Origin: Clostridiaceae bacterium UBA6085
GTDB taxonomy: Bacteria > Bacillota > Clostridia > Clostridiales > Clostridiaceae
Assembly (NCBI GenBank): GCA_002428605.1
Contig: DIXH01000050.1
Location: 1-14,171 of the forward strand
DNA: 14,171 bases
Direction: 5' to 3'
In this document: piece after piece, positions 1-6,081 of the stretch
Layout of the letters: every line of letters begins with the position of its first letter
How positions within the stretch are numbered: position 1 is the stretch's first letter
Made by a program: the position numbers and the translations under genes
The notes under the pieces: generated by a model
Seen by the model: the letters and a program-made list of their open reading frames with translations, nothing else
What the model was told of the DNA's origin: nothing
Databases searched by the model: none

Positions 1-229
1 GCACTAAAATCTTATCACTCCATTCAGCTTCTTTTCCATATACGCCACCTCAAACTGCAAACGTTCACTAAACACATTATACTCTATTCGGCTCATTTTA
101 CAAAGGAAACGCGATATCATTAGCATACACACAATGGATGCACATACATAAAATATCAGATAAACAACTGAAGGCTTTCATAACCACGTGGAATATCCGA
201 TTCTTAACCATAAATATCCCAGAAAACCA
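1..229. other. Left-edge non-coding stretch with a possible promoter or 30-codon ORF
   Basis: This AT-rich stretch lies beyond the terminator of the radical SAM/Lgt operon and holds no convincing gene. Two weak signals overlap on the minus strand. One is an open frame of 30 codons from an ATG at 96 to a TAG at 4-6 (begins MSRIEYNVF), with no good ribosome site in front of it. The other is a perfect TATAAT at 81-76 with a poor -35 (TTTGTA, 104-99) at 17-bp spacing, which could serve a gene beyond the left edge. Neither can be confirmed from the window. Confidence 0.25.
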
Positions 230-264
230 AAAAGCCAGCTGAGAAAAACTCCCAGCTGGCTTTT
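225..264 (-). terminator. Intrinsic terminator of the radical SAM/Lgt operon
   Basis: A perfect 12-bp inverted repeat, 264-253 and 241-230 on the minus strand (AAAAGCCAGCTG / CAGCTGGCTTTT), encloses an 11-nt loop and runs into a T stretch. It begins seven bases after the stop codon of the last gene of the operon. A-rich and T-rich flanks on both sides mean it could also work in the other direction, but no plus-strand gene needs it. Confidence 0.9.
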
Positions 265-270
265 GGGTCA

Positions 271-573
271 TTAGCCGCCCATTCCGGTGATGATTCCCCA
301 GCATCCGCCGGTCACAAGAAGGCTTATGGCAAAGGATGCCGCTGCAAACCACAGGGCTGACTTCGAGCCTTTCCTTTTCGATACGCTGCCTATGGCAATG
401 GAGAGAGGTATCCATATGAAGAGTCCTGTAATAAACATGCTTCCGAGGATCTCACTGAACTGCCCTACATCTCTTCTGAGCAGCATAAGAAACAGGGCGA
501 TAAGCAGTGAACTGGCAGCGAGCCCGATTGCACCAAGTAAAAAGCCTAAACTGAACTTTCCGTTATTTTCCAT
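271..573 (-). CDS. Small membrane protein of unknown function, last gene of the operon
   Basis: I do not recognise a family. The product is 100 residues with about three hydrophobic segments (roughly 9-32, 44-63 and 73-95), separated by short basic loops (RR at 32-33 and KRKGSK near 66-71), so it should be an integral membrane protein. The ATG at 573 is chosen over a TTG at 600 because GGAAAGGGG lies about nine bases before it and because the first 11 bases then overlap the end of the Lgt-family gene, matching the coupled layout of the whole operon. The terminator follows the stop directly. Its position suggests a small accessory or stabilising subunit for the membrane proteins upstream, which is inference from context only. 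Confidence 0.75.
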   Translation of the reverse strand: MENNGKFSLGFLLGAIGLAASSLLIALFLMLLRRDVGQFSEILGSMFITGLFIWIPLSIAIGSVSKRKGSKSALWFAAASFAISLLVTGGCWGIITGMGG

Positions 574-1294
574 ATGTTTCAACCCCTTTCCTTTGTTCAA
601 CCATCATTCTTCCAACTACGAACACAATTCCTGCCAGGCTTACAAGCTGATAGACTGTAAGTCCGAACCATATCCTTTCGTTAACCCTTGCGAACTCTAT
701 GAAAAACCTGAAGATGAAATATGAGATTACATACCATTTGAAGAGTATACCGGGTCTCATATCCCTTTTTCTGAGACGGTGCAATATGATAAAGGCAATG
801 AAATGGAAAGAGGATTCAGCAAGCTGAGCAGGAAACCTGGTCAACCCATCCCCGAAGTCAAATCCAAAGGCACATTCCACCCCGTAGCAGCAGCCATTGA
901 GGAAACACCCTATCCTTCCTACAGCCATACCCAGTGCTACAGCAGGAGCTATGATGTTGCCCATCCTCAGCTTTATGCTAAGGATCCTCTTGACGAGCAG
1001 CACACCGATCATCCCGCCTACAAGTCCTCCGACAATGGATTTCCCGAATATTATGGATTCGAGGTCTCCGCCTTCAAGTATGAGCGGTACCTTCGAGCCA
1101 ATAAGCCCGAAGATCAGTCCGCTTGATACTATCTCTATAACGCCTTCACCCTTGACGTTCCTTGTCCTTGCATCAAGAAGGTAGTAGGAGAGTCCCAGGG
1201 TTATGCCTAATACAACGAACAGTGCATATGAGCTGAAGCCGAAAATGTTCGGAAGTATCCCGAAATCATCAGGCCTGAAATGCGAATCAAGCAT
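563..1294 (-). CDS. Lgt-family (prolipoprotein diacylglyceryl transferase-like) membrane protein
   Basis: Lgt moves a diacylglyceryl group from phosphatidylglycerol to the lipobox cysteine of prolipoproteins at the outer face of the membrane. This 243-residue protein has the family's multi-span layout. It has the GRIGCFLNGCCYG signature at 126-138, including the arginine (R127) matching the essential E. coli R143 and a neighbouring Asn, and an RFFIEFAR block at 196-203 matching the second essential arginine region. However, where Lgt has HGGLIG, this protein reads VGGLVGG near 88-94, so the conserved histidine (E. coli H103) is gone. Four cysteines (130, 135, 136, 141) cluster at the signature. 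It overlaps the DUF4395 gene by 8 bp. I read it as a divergent Lgt paralogue acting on lipids or lipoproteins within this operon, rather than the housekeeping enzyme. Family is likely; the exact reaction is uncertain. Confidence 0.85.
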   Translation of the reverse strand: MLDSHFRPDDFGILPNIFGFSSYALFVVLGITLGLSYYLLDARTRNVKGEGVIEIVSSGLIFGLIGSKVPLILEGGDLESIIFGKSIVGGLVGGMIGVLLVKRILSIKLRMGNIIAPAVALGMAVGRIGCFLNGCCYGVECAFGFDFGDGLTRFPAQLAESSFHFIAFIILHRLRKRDMRPGILFKWYVISYFIFRFFIEFARVNERIWFGLTVYQLVSLAGIVFVVGRMMVEQRKGVETYGK

Positions 1295-1748
1295 CTTTGA
1301 ATTTCCTCACAAGCTTCCCTACCCTGCAGCAGCTCCCGGAATTCATGCAGTTATAAAGCTTCAGCGCTGAGCAGAAGCCTAGTGCAGCAGAAGTCTTCAG
1401 CAATGCAAGGAACCCTGTCATTATCCAGCCTGCGTTTCCTTTTGTGAAATAAAGCAGAAGCACACACAGCCCGCTTACAACCGCTCCAACTATATGGGCG
1501 AACCTTATTCCCTTTTCGTCAACTATCACCTGGTCCGATGGAAACAGCTTTTCAACGGTTGCAGTATAGAGAACGATAAGCGGTGCCTTCCTTACTTTTA
1601 GGAGTGCCGAAAGCACAAGTATGACGAACCCGGCAAGGACCAGCTCACGGCTGCCAAGGATCAGCGCCACCCAGAAGATAACAGCTACCGTATACCTGCA
1701 GAAAGCAAATGCGCCGTTTGATATTGAAACCGGTTTGAAGCCTGCCAT
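1287..1748 (-). CDS. DUF4395 family membrane protein
   Basis: This 153-residue protein begins with the conserved MAGFKPVSISNGAFAF-type opening of DUF4395 and has four hydrophobic segments (about 18-34, 36-52, 83-101 and 107-125), so it is an integral membrane protein. No enzymatic activity is established for the family, to my knowledge. A cysteine-rich stretch ends the last span (C126, C134, C140, C141) and could form disulfides or bind a metal. The ATG is well supported by GGAGGTGAACA in front of it; that site overlaps the last codons of the methyltransferase gene, leaving only three bases between stop and start. It overlaps the Lgt-family gene by 8 bp at its own end. Co-expression with a radical SAM enzyme and two lipid-type membrane enzymes hints at a redox or structural partner role, which is inference. 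Confidence 0.85.
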   Translation of the reverse strand: MAGFKPVSISNGAFAFCRYTVAVIFWVALILGSRELVLAGFVILVLSALLKVRKAPLIVLYTATVEKLFPSDQVIVDEKGIRFAHIVGAVVSGLCVLLLYFTKGNAGWIMTGFLALLKTSAALGFCSALKLYNCMNSGSCCRVGKLVRKFKDA

Positions 1749-1751
1749 TGT

Positions 1752-2342
1752 TCACCTCCAAAACTTGGGGAAAAACATCCCCACTCTTTTCCTGTAATCC
1801 TCATATCTTTCAAATTCCTGTAAGAGAAAGCCTTCCTCCTGCTTCGCCCTGTAATACATGAAGGGAATGAATACGAAGGTCGTGAGAACTGCTGACACCC
1901 AGTTAAGGTATGCCAGCGATCCGCCATAAAGCATCACCATCAGTGAAGAGTAGAGAGGATGCCTTACGATACTGTAAATACCTGTCTCAACCAGAGTCTG
2001 GTCCTTGTATATCCTTACATGGTCAGCCCAGTTGCCCTTAAGTGACAGTCTGCCAAGTATGTTCATTGCAGAGCCCAGGGCTACCAGGACCGTTCCTGCT
2101 ATCCTCACAGACTTTATGTATAAGCTTCCTTCAGGTATGATCTCGCCTACCCTGCTCCATATGACAATAAAATATACAAGATAGAACAGAGTCATCGTTC
2201 CTGTGGCTACAATTGACCTCTTCTCCCTCTTGACTCCCCCCTTCTTCTCAAAAAGCATGAAATCCATGACTATAGCTGCAAAAAGTATGGTCACGCTTGA
2301 GGATATAGCCATTGTCATTATGCTCTCAAAGGTAATACTCAT
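1752..2342 (-). CDS. Isoprenylcysteine carboxyl methyltransferase / phospholipid methyltransferase-like membrane protein
   Basis: This 196-residue protein has four to five hydrophobic segments and the C-terminal SAM-binding signature of the ICMT/PEMT superfamily: ETGIYSIVRHPLY at 119-131, then paired acidic residues (E169, E170) and EFERYEDYRKRV at 176-187. Members methylate lipid-like or prenylated substrates using S-adenosylmethionine at the membrane; bacterial members act on diverse substrates, so the acceptor cannot be named. It starts inside the last codons of the radical SAM gene (17-bp overlap) with AGGGGG seven bases upstream of its ATG, indicating translational coupling. Its pairing with a radical SAM enzyme means two SAM-consuming enzymes act in one pathway. 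NnrU-like membrane proteins are an alternative, but the RHPLY block and the C-terminal acidic motif favour the methyltransferase reading. Confidence 0.85.
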   Translation of the reverse strand: MSITFESIMTMAISSSVTILFAAIVMDFMLFEKKGGVKREKRSIVATGTMTLFYLVYFIVIWSRVGEIIPEGSLYIKSVRIAGTVLVALGSAMNILGRLSLKGNWADHVRIYKDQTLVETGIYSIVRHPLYSSLMVMLYGGSLAYLNWVSAVLTTFVFIPFMYYRAKQEEGFLLQEFERYEDYRKRVGMFFPKFWR

Positions 2343-3705
2343 CGTATTTCCCCCTGTGCACCATGTTGAAGGCTGAGAACGGCATCCTCCTTAAGTCAGG
2401 GGTAATGACATGTACACAGTCCTTCTGGATCGACTTCATGTCGAAGTTCCAGGCATCAACGAAGGAACTTACACTTATCCTGAAGGTGTTCTCGTCCACG
2501 AACTTCATCTTGTTTTCCCTTGATTTGAAAATGAAGCCTTTGGGTATGTGCCTTTTGATATCGGCCAGAAGGTCACAGCAATCGGACAGACCGAAGGTTG
2601 CATCCTCGTCCTTCAGAGTCTTCAGAGTGTCCTCAAGTGTAAATACAAAGGTGTTGCCAATGAGGTTCCTGTACTGACTCATGTCCTTGCCCCTCGTTAT
2701 CGGTATGAAGGACCCGTTTTCCTTGAACAGGTATGTAAGGGCCACCCTTTCAACATCGCAGGGCAGAGGCATGAAATCAGACATCTTCAGGAGACCTCCT
2801 GTCTGTTCCTCGATCCTCTTCAGGACACCTGACAGTGTCATCCTGTTCCTTTCACCGGAATACCTTCCAAAATATGCCACAGGCTGAAAATTCACTCCCC
2901 TGACATATTTTTCATCCATTCCATACAGAAGAAGCTGTCCTATGATGCTGTCGTTGATCCCCTTGTCAACAGTACATACAAGTGTTGCAGGAACTCCATA
3001 TCTGCCAAGATTGGCTATGGCTCTCTTCTTCACTTCAAGCATCGGCCTGCCTCTCATTTTCCTGTATATACCGTCATCAAGACCGTCGAACTGGAGGTAA
3101 ACCTCAAAACCGCCCTTGAAGGCACCTAAAGCCTCGACGAATTTCTCATCGTCAGCTATCCTCAGACCGTTAGTATTGAGCATAACGTACTTGAAGCCCT
3201 TGCCCTTGGCCATTGAGATTATATTGAGTATCTCAGGGTGCATGGTAGGCTCTCCGCCGCTGATCTGGAGTATCTCCGCCTTTCCATCCTCAGATGCCAT
3301 GTAGAAATCCATCATCTTTCCGATGGTTTCAATGTCCAGGTCCTTACCCTTGCCTGCCTCGGCAAAGCAAGTCGGGCAGCTCATGTCACAGCGCCTTGTT
3401 ATCTCCATGAGACCTATGCAGGTATGCTGGTCATGGGACGGGCACAGCCCGCAGTCATAGGGGCACCCCTTGTCGACCTTTGTCTGGCAGGTGCTTGCCG
3501 TACCTGGTTTGTCAAAGTCGCTTTTGTGGATATGCCAGTTCGCATCCTCTTCAAGAAGCTCCAGACTTTCCCCGTGCACCGGACACTGCCTTAATATATA
3601 TGCACCGTTCGAGTCATATATTATCTTGCCGTCAATCAGCTCCATGCACTCCGGGCACATGGTCCTTGTGTAGCTGTGATAGACGTGATCCCTCTTTTTC
3701 CCCAT
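2326..3705 (-). CDS. Radical SAM protein resembling tetraether lipid synthase (MJ0619/Tes-like)
   Basis: The 459-residue product carries the radical SAM cluster motif CDMSCPTC (C106, C110, C113) and the SAM-binding GGEPT (150-154). Before the core is a cysteine-rich region: C17-x2-C20 with C41-P-V-H-G, then C73, C81, C85, C88 and C96; more cysteines follow at 244, 316, 376, 377 and 430. This arrangement, CPxC plus CPxHG followed by a CxxxCPxCFA core, is that of the MJ0619 family, whose archaeal members join lipid tails to make tetraethers using several iron-sulfur centres and a rubredoxin-like iron. The ATG at 3705 is chosen because GGAAGGCGG lies about seven bases upstream; an upstream in-frame TTG at 3783 would start inside the promoter. 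It is the first gene of a five-gene operon of otherwise membrane proteins. Enzyme class is secure; the substrate (lipid tail, lipoprotein anchor or other) is inferred. Confidence 0.88.
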   Translation of the reverse strand: MGKKRDHVYHSYTRTMCPECMELIDGKIIYDSNGAYILRQCPVHGESLELLEEDANWHIHKSDFDKPGTASTCQTKVDKGCPYDCGLCPSHDQHTCIGLMEITRRCDMSCPTCFAEAGKGKDLDIETIGKMMDFYMASEDGKAEILQISGGEPTMHPEILNIISMAKGKGFKYVMLNTNGLRIADDEKFVEALGAFKGGFEVYLQFDGLDDGIYRKMRGRPMLEVKKRAIANLGRYGVPATLVCTVDKGINDSIIGQLLLYGMDEKYVRGVNFQPVAYFGRYSGERNRMTLSGVLKRIEEQTGGLLKMSDFMPLPCDVERVALTYLFKENGSFIPITRGKDMSQYRNLIGNTFVFTLEDTLKTLKDEDATFGLSDCCDLLADIKRHIPKGFIFKSRENKMKFVDENTFRISVSSFVDAWNFDMKSIQKDCVHVITPDLRRMPFSAFNMVHRGKYDEYYL

Positions 3706-3754
3706 ACATTGGCCGCCTTCCGCAAACTCACTGCATTCTGCTGTCCTTAAAGAA

Positions 3755-3783
3755 ATTATACAAAACCATAAACGAATCTGCAA
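3755..3783 (-). promoter_or_regulatory. Promoter of the radical SAM/Lgt operon
   Basis: A perfect -10 TATAAT (3760-3755) lies 17 bp from TTGCAG (3783-3778), a -35 matching the sigma-A consensus only in its TTG. Transcription would begin near 3748, about 43 bases before the ATG. No terminator separates it from the nitroreductase gene upstream, so read-through from that operon could add to expression. Confidence 0.6.
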
Positions 3784-3810
3784 ATATATTCAGAATTTTG
3801 CGATATTTAC

Positions 3811-4644
3811 CTATATTAAATATGACCTGACATATTCCCATTCAGCCGGAGCCTGAGGATGCGGTCCATTTTCCCAGCTCCCCGTCATTCCCCACTGCGC
3901 TGCCGTGAGTTCGAAATGGCATATGGCAATACCCATATCGTTAAGCTGCAGGTCATAGGTCCTGAGGCCATATCCCTTGTCCCTTGACAGAAAGAAATGA
4001 CAGCCTTTAGAATCAGTTATTACTCTCCATGGCTGCTTGTTGGAGGCTGATGGTCCAAGCCTTACCATTTCGAGCGGTATCCTGAAATCCCCGGCAATTT
4101 CCTTCTCAAGGGGATTCAATGTACTCTCATGGAAAAACAACTCATTCCAGGGCTTTCTGGTATCAGCGCCAACCATGGCCCTTACAGAAGAATCCAGTAT
4201 GCTGAACCTTTCCTTCCCATAGCCGACCGGTGATACTATGGGAATGTATTCAGAAGAGCCTATGTCAAGCCTTCCTTCAAAACCCTTTCTGTCAAAAGTT
4301 CCTCCAAGCCAGCAGGTATCAAGTCCCAGGTCAGCGAGATGAAGAACAGCGGTCTCGAAGAGTCTTCCAATCTCAACAGGATTGTTTCCTTCCCTTCTGG
4401 CAATTACGGCTATGTAATCAGAGGCTCCGCTTATCATCCCGTAGGTTCCGACCCGCTCCTTCCCGCCTGTACCTGATCCACCTGAATACTTAAGCTGAAA
4501 TGCTGATGTTGCAGTGCTTTCCACATCCTTAAGCATTGTAATGACTTCAGCCATGATGTCATTACCGATCTTCCTGTCAGAATAGGACCTGCAGGACTTT
4601 CTTTTCCTGATGATATCCTCTATGTCTCCGCTTAATGCTCTCAA
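3811..4644 (-). CDS. Nitroreductase family protein (TM1586 type)
   Basis: The product is a 277-residue FMN-dependent nitroreductase-fold protein. The opening IRKRKSCRSY (12-21) is the FMN-phosphate-binding arginine region, a middle DTCWLGGTF (109-117) is the usual flavin-facing segment, and GPSASNKQPWRV (197-208) is the second nitroreductase-like motif seen in the TM1586 group, in which one chain holds both halves of the fold. The start is a TTG at 4644: it overlaps the stop of the upstream gene as TTGA and has GGAGGG (4656-4651) six bases away. A longer in-frame start at 4746 would overlap the upstream gene by over 100 bp and add a non-conserved head. It should be cytosolic and use NAD(P)H, with an unknown electron acceptor. 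It ends the operon that includes the molybdopterin lipoprotein and RseC-like protein, so a redox role fits. Confidence 0.88.
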   Translation of the reverse strand: MRALSGDIEDIIRKRKSCRSYSDRKIGNDIMAEVITMLKDVESTATSAFQLKYSGGSGTGGKERVGTYGMISGASDYIAVIARREGNNPVEIGRLFETAVLHLADLGLDTCWLGGTFDRKGFEGRLDIGSSEYIPIVSPVGYGKERFSILDSSVRAMVGADTRKPWNELFFHESTLNPLEKEIAGDFRIPLEMVRLGPSASNKQPWRVITDSKGCHFFLSRDKGYGLRTYDLQLNDMGIAICHFELTAAQWGMTGSWENGPHPQAPAEWEYVRSYLI

Positions 4645-5615
4645 ATCAAACCCTCCATTCTTTTCTCGATCCTGCAGACCAGAAACTCGATCCAGCTGGA
4701 CGGCCCTTTTTTCTGACCGAAATCCCAGCCCTTCCATGCCTTCCATTCTGATTCCGGCCTGAAACGGCCGTCTTCTCCCCGCTTGCTCCCTATAAGTCCG
4801 ACCATATCCAATAACCTTGGATCCTTCCTGGCAAATTCAAACCTTGAAAGTATGTCACATACATTCAGTATGTCATACCACACAAAGGGTGCCTTCAGCT
4901 TCCTGAAGTCATCCCCCATATAAAAAATGTATGGGTGCTTCACCCTGCTGTTTTCCCACAGGTCAAGGATGCATTCTACTCCATTTTTCGCCTCGATACT
5001 GTCCCTATAGTCATCGAATGCTGAAATGAGCTTAAGCATTATGATGGTAGCATACGGACAGGGGTCACCCTTTTTCCCAGGCCCTCTGAAGCCTCCAAGT
5101 TCCGGAGATACAACACATGGCCACCCGTTGTCCTTCGCCAGTGCGAGCAGCTTCATGGATCCCGACCTTACCGGATCATCCTCTGCCGAAACAATCCTTG
5201 CAAGCGAGTAAAGGGTAGTTGGTGCATCGCATAGCGCCCAGGCATCCTTTACTTCCCCTGATCCTCCATACCTTTCGGGTATGAGGGAAGGAAGACGCGG
5301 GATCCCATCATCTTTTATCAGTTCATATACCCTGTCAATTATCTCCTTTATACCCGGATCATCCTTGTCCATACCGATCTCTGCAAGGAATGAAAGCCTG
5401 TGGTATGCCTGTCCTGCGCTTTTATGGCTGGAAAGGACCTCCCCAGGAAAGGCTTTAAGCTCACTCACCAGCCCCCTGACAAGAGGATCCTCAATCATCC
5501 TCATTCTCGCTTCCTTTGCATCAGGATCGTCCCTGTCCATTCCAAGGATGTCTATCATGGTCCTGTATACAGTCCATGGCTCGTTTGATTTCAGAAGATG
5601 CTCTACATCGCACAT
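4641..5615 (-). CDS. Conserved hypothetical protein, alpha/alpha-toroid-like
   Basis: This 324-residue soluble protein has no signal peptide or membrane span. It is rich in helices and aromatic residues. Stretches such as GWPCVVSPELGGFRGPG (near 168-184), DPCPYATIIMLKL and a C-terminal WKAWKGWDFGQKKGPSSW resemble the repeating segments of squalene-cyclase/prenyltransferase toroids. Homologues, which I recall from clostridia and archaea, have sometimes been labelled NifH-like; nothing here supports nitrogenase, since there is no P-loop and no iron-sulfur ligand pattern of NifH. Its ATG sits three bases after the RseC-like stop, with GAGGT inside that gene's last codons. Its own stop overlaps the nitroreductase TTG start, so the two proteins are probably made in matched amounts. 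Function unknown; a lipid-like or isoprenoid ligand is only a guess from fold resemblance. Confidence 0.8.
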   Translation of the reverse strand: MCDVEHLLKSNEPWTVYRTMIDILGMDRDDPDAKEARMRMIEDPLVRGLVSELKAFPGEVLSSHKSAGQAYHRLSFLAEIGMDKDDPGIKEIIDRVYELIKDDGIPRLPSLIPERYGGSGEVKDAWALCDAPTTLYSLARIVSAEDDPVRSGSMKLLALAKDNGWPCVVSPELGGFRGPGKKGDPCPYATIIMLKLISAFDDYRDSIEAKNGVECILDLWENSRVKHPYIFYMGDDFRKLKAPFVWYDILNVCDILSRFEFARKDPRLLDMVGLIGSKRGEDGRFRPESEWKAWKGWDFGQKKGPSSWIEFLVCRIEKRMEGLI

Positions 5616-5618
5616 TTT

Positions 5619-6065
5619 TTACCTCATATATTTTCTGACTGAGCCCTCAGGAAGCATCCCGATTATCGTATGCTTTACTGAGCCTCTTCTTTGCGCAATT
5701 TTCTCAGCTTCCTTAACAGCAAAATGGGAAAGGATTATTCCGGCAAAGATAGCAGCACCAGAGGCCTGCGCCTTATACTCCGCAGGTGCAGCAACATATG
5801 CGATGACAACTGAAAGGAACATGGCAGCAAGGGATATCCCATACCTCTCTATCTCGCTGATTGATCCCTTTCCCTTCTCCACAAGTATTTCAAGAAGGTC
5901 TCCAGCCTTCATGCCCTCAGATATATTGACCTTTATAATGTCAGACTCTATATAGCAGCCAGCCGAGCATTTCCTGCAGGCGTCCCCGCAGGGAAGTACC
6001 CTCTTCACCAGTATCTCAGCATGTCCCTTTTCAACCTTAAGTACCTTTCCCCAGTGCATTGCCAC
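5619..6065 (-). CDS. RseC/SoxR-reducing-system-like membrane protein
   Basis: The protein, about 148 residues, shows the RseC/MucC layout: a short N-terminal beta domain, a cysteine cluster of the form C-x3-C-x2-C-x3-C (CGDACRKCSAGC) that may hold an iron-sulfur centre, then two hydrophobic segments near the C-terminus and a basic tail. In proteobacteria relatives take part in reducing SoxR or in envelope stress control; in Clostridia the role is unknown, but electron transfer at the membrane is likely. The start is ambiguous: a GTG at 6065 has GGGAG seven bases upstream and is preferred, while an ATG at 6059 has a weaker AGGG. The longer in-frame start at 6098 would overlap the preceding gene and lacks support. 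It sits 16 bases after the molybdopterin lipoprotein gene, as its probable redox partner. Confidence 0.8.
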   Translation of the reverse strand: MAMHWGKVLKVEKGHAEILVKRVLPCGDACRKCSAGCYIESDIIKVNISEGMKAGDLLEILVEKGKGSISEIERYGISLAAMFLSVVIAYVAAPAEYKAQASGAAIFAGIILSHFAVKEAEKIAQRRGSVKHTIIGMLPEGSVRKYMR

Positions 6066-6081
6066 CCTATCACTCCCAAAA

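Noticed and set aside
98..415. Minus-strand 105-codon open frame
   Set aside because: It overlaps the small membrane protein gene in another frame, crosses the terminator hairpin, and has no protein-like features.
287..1184. Several plus-strand frames opposite the Lgt-like gene
   Set aside because: Antisense shadows with no ribosome sites or recognisable domains.
3706..3783. N-terminal extension of the radical SAM protein from TTG at 3783
   Set aside because: It would begin in the -35 element and lacks a ribosome site; the ATG at 3705 has one, and the conserved region begins after it.
4641..5615. NifH-like nitrogenase protein
   Set aside because: No P-loop or NifH cluster ligands; any such label on homologues appears to be a database carry-over.
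5281..5955. Plus-strand 224-codon open frame
   Set aside because: It is antisense to the toroid-like and RseC-like genes, which have motifs, ribosome sites and operon spacing; this frame shows only the low-complexity Ser/Pro composition of a shadow.
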